From: Circinella minor
Lineage: Eukaryota; Mucoromycota; Mucoromycetes; Mucorales; Lichtheimiaceae
Length of the DNA: 64,000 bases
NCBI GenBank assembly: GCA_016758965.1
Contig: JAEPRB010000023.1
Location: 124,001 to 188,000 of the forward strand
Reading direction: 5' to 3'
Shown: piece after piece, positions 1 to 9,876 of the stretch
Layout: every line of letters begins with the position of its first letter
Position numbering within the stretch: position 1 is the first letter of the stretch
Position numbers and translations under genes: made by a program
The notes under the pieces: generated by a model
The model's input: only the letters and a program-made list of their open reading frames with translations
What the model was told of the DNA's origin: nothing
The model's database searches: none

Positions 1-1399
1 AAGCCTCAAATTCATTAAATATCCTTTTATAACTTGCTACATAAGTCTTTTCTTTGATCTAACCACATTCTGTGAATATAACGCGGGTGAGAAAAAAACC
101 ATGGTAGGACACACTACTTTACCTAGCCAACAAGAAGTCCCCGAGATGGAAAAATATGGTAATAAACAATAGCTTCGCCACAGTATAACTGTCACCTGAT
201 GCTCTATTTCGACCTTTCAATGTTTTCTTTTTTTACCTCTAGTTTTGTTTCCTTTTTGTGCTCTTTTTATATAATAACATCACTGTGTCTTCCATTTGAC
301 CATGTGGGGAATCATTTGTCATGCTTAATATGAAGCTCAATGAAGAATCAACGAAGTAAGGAGTAAAATCAATATTATTATATAGGGCATGTGCATAGCA
401 GTTGATAGTTTAACGACTTATTATTTATTTTACAGTGATTCCAACAAGCGATGTCGCACACAGTCAAAATTGATGTTTGTTGTTTAACATCAATTTGGCA
501 CGGCTAAAGTAAATGAGGCAGTGAAAACCAATAAAAAAAGACTATGACGTTTGGATTTAGCCAATCAATTTTAACTATGACATGTTGCTGAGAGTTAAAC
601 AGGTAGGATAAAGCATAAGAGAGAAGAAAGCTCATACATTATTACTTTATTAGCGTCAATATTAAAAAACATTATTGCTGTCATGGACTGCATCAATAGT
701 GTCACATTGTCATTTAACTTTAATAATAAAAAGACGTGGGAGAACAACAGAAGGAAGGAATCCTAATGCCAGGAGAAAATCTAATGGAACAAAAACATTA
801 TCTAATGGAGAGTTCATGATTGCGTGTGGAGATGAAAATTCTACTGATGTCAGTGATTCCAAAAACATTGTCGACAAACCGAACCATTAATAAGGAATCT
901 ACCATTAGTCTAACTACTGCCATTGATTTCAGCGCTATGGAATCGAGCTTATATGAAGCGATAAGTACGTCTCCAAAAGCGTTAATTGTAGTTGTAGCAT
1001 AACTTAGTAGTAACAGATCCAAATTCTATTATAGCACTTCAAATATTTACAGATAGCAGCAAGCAGCAGCAGCAATAATAATAATCTGCTTAAAGACATC
1101 CATAAAAAAAATTAAGGACATGTTCAATATGTGGCAGCATTGAATGTAAAGGAAACAACAAGAAAGCAAAGTACAATAATCTCTGTGACAAAATCGATTG
1201 TAGAAAAAAAAAGTGACAGAGCAAAATGCATATCGAACAATAATATTTAATTACTTTAACAATATAAATGACACAGTACTATGACAAATAGATAGCTATT
1301 ATAATCATGCCTTTTTTAAAATAGTAATATATTTCAATCCATATATAAAATATAATTATCATTTTACAATAAAAGAATCTCTCTTTCGCTTCCTAGGGG
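1..1399. other. Gene-poor AT-rich left flank
   Basis: No convincing gene is visible. Short open frames between about 675 and 1002 (both strands) are 60-75 codons, lack introns or recognisable motifs, and are interrupted on either side. They may be worn remains of the same decayed locus as the pseudogene at 1400-1964, but I could not join them. A short CAG/AAT-rich microsatellite lies near 1055-1085. Confidence 0.5.
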
Positions 1400-1964
1400 C
1401 ATTTCCTAATTGGGAACAATTAATTCTGTACCTCATACATGGTATCCGGGCCAAGAAATTGATTATTGATGCCCAAGTGGATCTCCTCGTCATGACCAAG
1501 ACTATGGGAGCTACCAAAGCAGCTGTGGTGCGTAGTATTGCAAATCTATAGGTATTGCATAGATTTGAGAGAGGAGAGGAAAAAGAATAGAAAAGCAAGG
1601 AACTACGCTGACTTCATTTTCTGTACTCACCTTTCAACATAGTGTAGTCATACTCCCAACGTGAGAAATTGTTGATTTAGATTCTCTTCGAGAAACTAAA
1701 TTGCATTCAACCTACTTTGATCTTGTATTGGGATCTTTAGTCTCGAACCCTTAACAAAACGTTGTCTTGCGCTGGGCAAACAAAAATGAAGAAGTGTCCA
1801 ATATCCGCCCTGACGCAGTTATTTCTACCATCATCCAATCGAAGTATGGTCGCCCTTTGGGCTTTGGCGAAGTGAATCCAAGGAACTCTTTAACAAACAA
1901 GCACACACTTTGCATGGACACCCTTCGCGTAGCAATATTATTCAAAGACCAAGCTACATTGTAA
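1400..1964 (+). pseudogene. Decayed member of an uncharacterised family with a GFGEV motif
   Basis: Two coding-like stretches sit in one direction. One, around 1430-1551, reads as an alpha-helical segment (…DAQVDLLVMTKTMGATKAAV…) and ends at a stop. A second, about 1767-1964, reads …SNIRPDAVIST… then GRPLGFGEVNP and a run ending in CMDTLRVAILFKDQA. Stops and a changed frame separate them, so no intact protein can be made. From memory, similar proteins with a GFGEVKPG motif are repeated in Mucorales genomes. The D…E-x-K spacing is reminiscent of a PD-(D/E)XK nuclease core, and here the lysine position is Asn. That fold link is inference. The coding look is convincing, the identity is not. Confidence 0.5.
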
Positions 1965-1975
1965 TAAAATCATAA

Positions 1976-2630
1976 TATGGTGCAGCTCAACTTAAATAAC
2001 CAATTTTTTATTTTGTAACATTTTTTTCTCAATTCAAACACCGCTAGAGTAGTAATATATATGATGTATATATGATAGTCTTTTGTTAAAAGCTATTACA
2101 TAAACTATGATCATAAAGGAAGTTCTTTAAATAGTCATGTTCGTCATGTAGAAGTTGATTATATAATCTATCAATTCACCTGTTGGTTTTTACTATTAAT
2201 CAATACAAGCTTTATTATTCTTTATATCATTGTGGAAATATGAAATACTAGGTATATTTATAAAGCTATTAAAGAAAAAAAGATGGTGATTTGTCTTTTC
2301 ACACATCAGTAAAGGAATAATCTAAAATTAACAGTCAGATGATTCCTATATGTGTTTAGTATATTGCCATAATAGGTGCCTGTGTTCATTTCTGGTTGTA
2401 ACATCTTGCTCTACACAACCTAAACCGCCGTACTTCAAACTATACTACTTTCCCAATTCATAAGATATTTTAAATCTAATCTAAGAATATTATTTTCCAG
2501 ATGCCATTCTATTGTTTTCTTGGTTTTAATTTTGCTTTTGCTCATTTTTAAATGACTAGATATACTTTGAACTTGGGCAAAATTTTGACAAAAATTAGCT
2601 ACGTATTTAAGTTGAGCTGCACCATAATAC
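1976..2630. mobile_element. Candidate short inverted-repeat (MITE-like) element
   Basis: A roughly 24-bp sequence beginning TATGGTGCAGCTCAACTTAA (about 1976-1999) recurs as its reverse complement at about 2604-2628. The two copies are virtually identical and bound about 650 bp of AT-rich DNA with no open frame. Terminal inverted repeats around non-coding DNA fit a non-autonomous DNA transposon. No clear target-site duplication is visible beyond AT-rich TA/TAAT flanks. It lies immediately downstream of the decayed pseudogene. Confidence 0.5.
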
Positions 2631-2896
2631 TATGCTTTCTATTACCTACGTACGTAATGTACACCACTTTTCATGTATAAATAAAAAACTAATGCCGCAC
2701 CAGTAAACCCATATTTTCATATAAAAAATGAATTTCAGATGATATTTATTATAGAATCGTATAATAAAAAGACGCAAACATTGATTTTAATGATAATATT
2801 TGGATAAGAGCTAGGATGTTACAAAATTTGTATTTTAGATCCCAATAAACATTATTGGAATGAGGGGTATATATCATATTACTACTACATTGATCA

Positions 2897-5479
2897 TTAA
2901 AACAATGTTCTCCTTAGTTTTTCTGTAAAACCGGGATTCGTTGCAAATGATAATTCTGGTGCTGTATCCAAATTTTCACCATTACTTCTTGCATTTGGAT
3001 TTCTCACCATCAACTTACCGGGATCATTATTTGGTAAGCATACTACTTCAAGTCTAAGAGCTTTAGATGACATTGCTCTTCGATAATTATAGCCAATTTC
3101 CATTATCGGCTTGACGATCGTTTGACCTGGTAAATCTTTTTGACTATTCAAGAAAACTGTGGCAAATGGGTCCGATGGATGCTGTCTATGGACCACTGCT
3201 GGTATAAATGGATCCAGTAATTGCTGATTACGAAGATCAAATGCCGCCCAAACAATGGTTGGAGCTTCTGCTGATACTGGATCCATCGGTCGATAGCACC
3301 AAATAAATTGTCGCATTCCTAATTGCTCAGCTTTGGTCATGACGCGTGTAGATTCTTTGCGTGACAATGTTGTATTACTTCTTTTGATTGGCGTTGGGTC
3401 TGGTTCTGAAGGCAAATGTTGATTTAGCGGATGTCCTGCAACAAAGACAGGCTGAACTCTTCCTCTGGTATTCACTGCCAAAGATGATGCTTTCGGAGGT
3501 AATACGGCATCTTCAATAGCCATAACACTAGCAGGATCCCATCGTGACATATCATGAACAGGTACCCTTTTTTTTACAGTACTTGTAACACTATTACTCC
3601 CTCCTCCAACACTGCGTCCTCCTAGCCAACCACCAAACAAAGAGAGGCTTCGTCGTAAAGGAGGATCAGCTTTTGGAGGTGCTGCTGACGTTACTGTCTC
3701 TTCCACCATTTCTCTTGCTACTGACTCTTCTTTTTTTTCTTTTGATGCTTTTTCTACGGCTGCTGCTACTGGAGTATCATTAGATCCTTCTTTTTCCGTT
3801 GATACTGGAGCGGATGGTAGATCACTGTTAATTTCAGCTTTAGGCGCTTCCTCTTTTAGCTTTTCCCTTTTTGGCTCTTCTTTTTTTACCGGCGATTTGC
3901 TTTTTGGCTTTGAATCCTCTTTAGGTTTTGAATCCTCTTTAGGTTTTGAATCCTCTTTTGGTTTTGATTCTCCTTTAGGTTTTGATATTACTACTTCTTT
4001 AGATTTTGACGTTTCCTTTGGTTTTGAATTTTCCATTTTAGTAATAGGTGAAATAGCTCTTGTGCCTGCTATAGTTGTAGCTCCAACAACAGTAGCAGGA
4101 GGTGGTATGATTGTTGATGGTCCTGGCGGTCCTGCCTCGATAGGTCCTGGAGGAAACGGCGGTAGCAATGGTAGTCCACCGATATCATGCAGTGGTGGTT
4201 CACCCATACCAGGAAATGGTGGTGGAAGACCTAATGGACCACCAAGACCAGGAGGTACCATAGGTGGCATTATGGGTTGCGGAAACCCACCTCCAGGCAT
4301 ACCAGAGATAGGTGGCAGAGGCATCATAAACTGTGGACCTGACATCATGGGGATTGTGGTTGGAAATTGATTTATTGGTTGCATTATTCCTCTTCTTAAA
4401 GGTGGTTGGGGTACCATGGATGGCATTGGAAGTGATAATGGTTGTTGGATAATGGGTAATTGACTGTTAAAATTATTTATAGAAAAATTTTGTTGCGCCA
4501 TGACATCTGGTCCCATAGGTGATATCCATTGAGATGACGGTCCATTTGCTGGTGTCATGGGGAGTATATGGTCTTGGTGTTCTTGCATCATGGGGCTCAT
4601 AAGCATACTTGCACTGGGCTGCTCATATAGGGAATGTCGTCGTCGAATCGTATGACCATGATGGTCACTGTCTTCTGGTTGTTGTTGTTGTTGTTGTTGT
4701 TGCTGTTGTTGTTCATGATAAGAACTATGAAAAATTGCTGCGGTACTATCTTGAATTATGCTTCGTTGTTGAGGAACATAAGATGTATCATCAAACGGCT
4801 CATCACTAATAAAGATGGTACTGTTGTTGTCAATCACGGTTTGTGTTGGCGATAAAGGTGTGGAAACTGAAAAAGAACGCTTTTTTTTCTTTGTGGTACT
4901 GCTAGTAGACGATCGACGTTGAGGACTAAATGAAAAAGAGGAATGATCATTATTAGCATAGTCATTCGGTAATGTCGGTCCGTGCGGCCACGGGGTCAAG
5001 TTGCTGTAGTACATGTAGTCGTCATTGTAGTAATCATGACCATTAAACATGGGCCCCCTTACTCCTGCCTGAGGAGGTAACATTTCTTCCTTCATTCTTT
5101 CCCATGGCGGCATTTGATCAGCATGATAATAATAGTCTTCTTGATGATGATCAAGATTATAATTATTATTCTTGACACGCCCTTTCTTATTATATTTATT
5201 TTTTTTTATGCTAGGAGTATTACTACCTGCGGTATCTTTTTTACTGACACTACTTCGCCGTCGTGGTCGTGCTTCTCCTGAAATACTATTGGATCGTTTG
5301 GTTCGCCGAGCGGATTTTGTAGTTACTGTTGATTTACTTTTTGCTGGTTGACGACGTGCTGGGGATGTCGTAGATGTTTCATAGTAGTAATATGGGTTAT
5401 CGTCATTATTATCATAGTAATAATTATAATAGTCGTCGTCATTATACTGTTGCTGCAAAGAAGCTGAACGATGAACCAT
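2897..5479 (-). CDS. Large low-complexity protein with a conserved-looking C-terminal domain, function unknown
   Basis: A single-exon 860-residue protein. The N-terminal third is rich in Asp/Asn/Tyr, then Ser/Arg/Lys patches that look like nuclear-localisation signals. A poly-Gln run lies near residues 255-267. A long Pro/Gly/Met-rich stretch (about 330-480) precedes a charged Lys-Pro-Lys region with a tandem six-residue SKPKED repeat. The last 150 or so residues (from about 710) have normal globular composition, with W/Y/F-rich segments such as FIWCYRPMD and TIVWAAFDL. I do not recognise this domain, and a WWE-like fold is only a guess. Disordered basic architecture suggests a nuclear or RNA-associated scaffold, but no function is assigned. 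The start at 5479 is the first in-frame ATG and a 5' UTR-like purine-rich region lies upstream. A degraded copy of the 5' end is found at about 6665-6995. Confidence 0.8.
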   Translation of the reverse strand: MVHRSASLQQQYNDDDYYNYYYDNNDDNPYYYYETSTTSPARRQPAKSKSTVTTKSARRTKRSNSISGEARPRRRSSVSKKDTAGSNTPSIKKNKYNKKGRVKNNNYNLDHHQEDYYYHADQMPPWERMKEEMLPPQAGVRGPMFNGHDYYNDDYMYYSNLTPWPHGPTLPNDYANNDHSSFSFSPQRRSSTSSTTKKKKRSFSVSTPLSPTQTVIDNNSTIFISDEPFDDTSYVPQQRSIIQDSTAAIFHSSYHEQQQQQQQQQQQPEDSDHHGHTIRRRHSLYEQPSASMLMSPMMQEHQDHILPMTPANGPSSQWISPMGPDVMAQQNFSINNFNSQLPIIQQPLSLPMPSMVPQPPLRRGIMQPINQFPTTIPMMSGPQFMMPLPPISGMPGGGFPQPIMPPMVPPGLGGPLGLPPPFPGMGEPPLHDIGGLPLLPPFPPGPIEAGPPGPSTIIPPPATVVGATTIAGTRAISPITKMENSKPKETSKSKEVVISKPKGESKPKEDSKPKEDSKPKEDSKPKSKSPVKKEEPKREKLKEEAPKAEINSDLPSAPVSTEKEGSNDTPVAAAVEKASKEKKEESVAREMVEETVTSAAPPKADPPLRRSLSLFGGWLGGRSVGGGSNSVTSTVKKRVPVHDMSRWDPASVMAIEDAVLPPKASSLAVNTRGRVQPVFVAGHPLNQHLPSEPDPTPIKRSNTTLSRKESTRVMTKAEQLGMRQFIWCYRPMDPVSAEAPTIVWAAFDLRNQQLLDPFIPAVVHRQHPSDPFATVFLNSQKDLPGQTIVKPIMEIGYNYRRAMSSKALRLEVVCLPNNDPGKLMVRNPNARSNGENLDTAPELSFATNPGFTEKLRRTLF
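3908..3986. repeat. 18-nt in-frame tandem repeat in the low-complexity gene
   Basis: An 18-nt unit (TTTGAATCCTCTTTAGGT on the plus strand) occurs about three times almost exactly, with a fourth diverged copy. On the minus strand it encodes the repeated hexapeptide SKPKED. The unit is a multiple of three, so copy-number change would not shift the frame. Confidence 0.8.
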
Positions 5480-6660
5480 ATTCTACAATTATGTAAAATA
5501 AGAAAAGTACAAACAAATGATTGAAGAGGAAACAAGAGAAATGAAAAAAAAACAGAAACAAGGGGAAACAAAGAGTCAGACACACGCTATTATTTATAGA
5601 TAAAGATGTGTTTACATATAGTCATGAGAATGTATATTAATAATAACAAGGCGAAACGAATTTGTTTTGATTTAAAATAGTGCCTAAAAAAAAGATGAAC
5701 AAAAGGAAGAGAAGAAAAAGAAATGGAAAAAAAAATACGGAAACAATCTTGTAACACAACAACAACTTTTCTTTTTTGATGAATCATAGTTGCCTGTATC
5801 CAACATGTACGCCGGCCGATATCTAAAATTCACACACAGTTTTAATAAAAATACATCTACTGTAAAGTTTAATTTTTTCATTTTACGTAACTTAAATTTT
5901 TATTATTTGTCAAAGGTTATCACATGATGTGCTTCGTTACTCTTTACCATCTTGTATATATTTATAGTAACAAAAATTATCTTACAATAACAATACAACA
6001 ATCAACATGTCTGAGAATTTGAATACATGTTTTAAATCTACGTTCGTTATGCAACTACACGCTGCTGCTATTTTACATGAGAAGATCTTCCCATTCTCTC
6101 ATCGCTTTGACACCCCAAATATCGACATATTTCAAAATTGTTTCGTTCTTTATCGCATTTTTTAAAGATGTTTTTTTTTTGCAGGCCGCCATTGACGGTA
6201 CTACCAAACGTTGTATATTGGTTGAAATATACTGATGCCGTTTGCGTTTTGTACTGTTATCATATACAGTAATATGCCTATGGGATCAGAAATTTATTAA
6301 CGAAATATTCTAACTTCCGTTTTGTTAATATCAGCTGCTTATAATTTATTATATATTCGACTTCCTAGATACTCATCCAACATCGATTACTGTACTAATA
6401 TATATAGCGCCAGTGTCTCCGAATGTTTACTTGCATATCGTAGAAAACTATACTAGAAACAATTAAAAATAGACTCCAATACAATATGAAGTATAGCACC
6501 ATTAGCACACTTGAAAATATATGGATAAACGATTTTTCTTATTACGTATCTTCTACTAGAACACTATTATAATATTGATCATAATATTATTTTTCATGAG
6601 AATACATAACGTTATTCATAAACTCTACCCCTTGTGATTATTTTTATTTTTACTAAAACT
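5480..6660. other. Intergenic, AT-rich
   Basis: This holds the 5' flank of the large low-complexity gene: purine-rich DNA at 5490-5590, then AT-rich sequence. Short minus-strand frames at 5323-5881 are only low-complexity shadows. No RNA gene or motif was recognised. Confidence 0.5.
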
Positions 6661-6664
6661 ATTC

Positions 6665-6995
6665 GAAATGTTATGATCAACGGTTTTGTTACTGATACTA
6701 TTTTGTGTTTATCTTTCTTCTGAAGTGTTTTTGGGTCAATTATGTAGCTCATCGTTGTGTGGATTCTATTGTCGATGTTGATTTACTTCGTGCTGGTTGA
6801 CGATGTGCTAACGATATTGTTGCTAAAAATATCTATAATAATAATATGGTACTATTGTCATATCAATATCATAATAATTGCTATAATAATCGTTTTGATA
6901 TCGTTATGTAAAATAGTAAGATTTCAACAAACAAAAGTATCGAAAAGAGAGATAAAAAAGAAAAAAGAAACGAGCGAATCGAAGGATCAGGCATA
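6665..6995 (-). pseudogene. Degraded partial duplicate of the 5' end of the 860-aa gene
   Basis: The plus-strand sequence aligns along its length with about 5215-5560, which is the N-terminal coding region of the large low-complexity gene plus its 5' flank. The best block is a near-identical TGTTGATTTACTT followed by GTGCTGGTTGACGA and GTGCT in both copies. Weaker similarity continues to the left (TTACTGATACTA against TTACTGACACTA) and to the right through the start region into the purine-rich leader (TTATGTAAAATA). The copy has lost part of the Asp/Tyr-rich segment and the frame is broken, so it cannot encode the same protein. Identity looks around 65-70% by eye. It is best read as an old local duplication now decaying. 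Confidence 0.7.
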
Positions 6996-9731
6996 ATAAA
7001 AGTACTATATTTCTTTATTTCTTATTTAAACCTCTAATTTGCTTTTCTTTTCTCTATCTTCTTATTCTCTACGTAATGTTATATTATTGTATAATATCTA
7101 CTGGTTTTCACTTCCAACTCCAACAATTTCAATAATATGTAATAGAGTCTGTAAAGGTCGACGGGTGTGTCATATAGGAACATGTTGACAGTTACAAGTC
7201 TATTTTAAATTATGTCCTAAAGCCTTCATTTATGCATATTAATAAGTATATATCGATACGTAGCATGGTAATTCGTCGCATTTTTACACATGAAAAAACC
7301 ATCATAACACAAATATGGTAAGTAGCGGGTGGCTTTGTTGCATTTAATTAATTAGACTAATTACAAGTACAAAAGAAGAGTCTTCCATCTAAAGTGGTGG
7401 TATCTCAAGTAAATACGTATCCTGTCATAGTATCTAGATTATATTCTTTTCATGTATGAAGCATCGAGAAGTATTCTTTTTCAACGAGAAACAAGACATA
7501 TGTAACTGCCCCTGTAAGTGAGTTTCTATATTGATAAACAACCACCTATTAAATCCTAAGATTCCTACAGAGTTTTGTGCAAGTGAAATTATTGAAAGAA
7601 TATTTTAGTTGGAAGTATTGACTTGGGCACCTGTTTATAGTTTAAAGGTTTTGTTTTTATATCAATTTTTAACTATACAGTAATTCATATATATTGAAGT
7701 GGAAGACTCTTGGATTTTTAATATGACTGTGATTGTCTCATCTATTGTAATATTTTAAAGTGAAAAAAAAAAACATGAATATATACAAAAAACCCATGGA
7801 TAGTAAAAAATAACTAAAGGCACCAGTAGGAAACATATTGAGAGCATTGATCTTGTAAATAATCAAGTTAAGAGTTTAAAATGTTTCTATTATTGTTGTT
7901 ACCAATACGTATATTTGATCTAGAAGTAAGCTATATATATCAAGATATACAAATATATGGTTAATGATAATAGCTCCACTAAAGAAAGTTGTTTGAACAA
8001 TTACATTTTATTTTACCTTTAATTTGATGTTTTAGATGGAGCGTACTCATATTTTAAATACACGATTGACTAATGTAGCACCAGCACAAAGTGTACATAC
8101 AACTGATCATAATTTGACTGTCTATCACATTATTTTAATGTCTTATGCAGTAATGTTGCTTCTGAAATATCGTCGTACAACTATCAATTGTCCCAGATGT
8201 ATAAGAGATATCTCCAATAAACTCTGTTAAAAGCTTTGCCTAAGCTATTTTTATTAATGTTGAGCTGCAAGATTTTCAGTTAGTACGTATTTTTTGAAAA
8301 GTTTTTTTTTATTGAAAAAAAAGTAGCTTAATAATGGTAATAGTTAAGCCATTATAATTTGTTTTTAAAATATAATTTCCAAGACCTTTTATTGTGGATA
8401 ATATGTATTTATTCGATCGCGATAAAAGAAATGTGAAGTTTTTCTTTGAAAAAAAATTCTAACTGATAATGTCACTCATTTGCTAAATATTTAATATACC
8501 AACAACCATTATGTTCTTGATAGCCCAGCCCAAATATATGCTGTTTTATTATGTCTAGAATCATACACTTATAATCTTAAATATATGCCTTATATTGATA
8601 TATATAAGTATATAGAGCCGCGAGATTACTCTTCAATTGAAAATAGTATATCCGTTTGATCATCTGGTCTAGCTTGTTTTACGTGTCATTGATCTGGTGA
8701 TAATGGCTACCAAAATTAATGTCCTACATTTACATGAACTACAAAAGGTTCGTGTAATTATCTCCAAATGTTACAATGTTTGATTTTATTTTCTTATATC
8801 TGTAATAGTTCCATCTATACATTATTTGACAGTGTATGTATTTAAACCATTAATTAATTAACTATTAAAAAGGAATTCAATGGTTGTTGTAATTTGGGAA
8901 CAATAAAGTCATCATCACTAGTGGTGGGTCTTGATACTAAACCCGGCATTAGCAGTGATATAATTAGCACTACCTATACAGTACAAAAAACACCTTTTGA
9001 TACTATCAAAAATCTTATGATATATATCATTATATGTCAGAACAATTCATCATCCATTATATGTCACTTTATGTAGCAGCGTATCAATGCAGTGTAAACC
9101 GCGAGAAGTCGTGATACCAGGATTTTCTTTTTTTTCATAGTTGTCTGATTGAGTGGTTGTTTACTATCAAGGTACCCACGTTTTTCATGTGTCCTACAAA
9201 TGGTTGTCCATTTTGGTATTGTTTCTTTTCTTTTTCGGTGCACCAGGCTCAATAAAGTTTCACATAAAGTTTATATTTTTAAGAACAATACATTTCATTA
9301 TTATAAAAGCATTTATACACTAATGTCATAAAAAACAAATCTCGCCAATTGTAAAACCGTTTTCTGAATGAGTTAAAAAAAAAGCAAATAGCTGGTATCT
9401 ATAGCACACAAAAAATTAAAGAGCTGGTCCTGTGATATACGAGTTCAAGGGGAAGGAGGGGAGATCCGGGAAGTTCTATTCCCGCAATGCTCGCTTTTTT
9501 TTTACCAGAACAACAGAAGATATCTTGGCCTCCGCAGTTCCTCTTGCTTAATTACTATTTAAGTTTATGTTACAAGAAAAGTGATCATGCATGAAAGAAT
9601 ATAATAAAAAAGAAAAAAAGACGAGTGTATGATTTAAATTATTTAAGTAAATCGGATTGAAGAATAAAACAGGCTTAGGCTTGGCGAAAAATGACCCCAA
9701 AGGGTAATCATGCCAAGAATGGCTTACTGTT
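6996..9731. other. Gene-poor AT-rich stretch
   Basis: No supported gene. A 64-codon frame at 8036-8230 and one at 8894-9076 have no recognisable motif and no splice-consistent extension. Composition is AT-rich with homopolymer runs. A GGGGAAGGAGGGGAG-type G-rich patch lies near 9449-9465. Confidence 0.5.
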
Positions 9732-9742
9732 TTTATATAAAA
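9732..9742 (+). promoter_or_regulatory. TATA-like element upstream of the PB1-domain gene
   Basis: TTTATATAAAA lies about 135 bp before the ATG at 9877. About 55 bp further upstream an imperfect inverted repeat (CTTGGC…GCCAAG, roughly 9678-9717) could be a factor-binding site. Position and match to the TATA consensus are the only evidence. Confidence 0.45.
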
Positions 9743-9876
9743 AGGACAATAAACAATAAAAAACCTTTTTTTTTACTCAACTTTTTTTCCCTTTAATTTT
9801 TATTACTAAATCTTCTTTGTCTTCTACTTCTTTATACTTTTCCTTCTCGCCCTTCATTTTTAATAAAATAAACGCA

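Noticed and set aside
3897..4370. 157-residue plus-strand frame with Gly-rich repeats
   Set aside because: It is the antisense shadow of the Lys-Pro-Lys and Pro-rich part of the 860-residue gene. The repeat structure follows the sense gene's codons.
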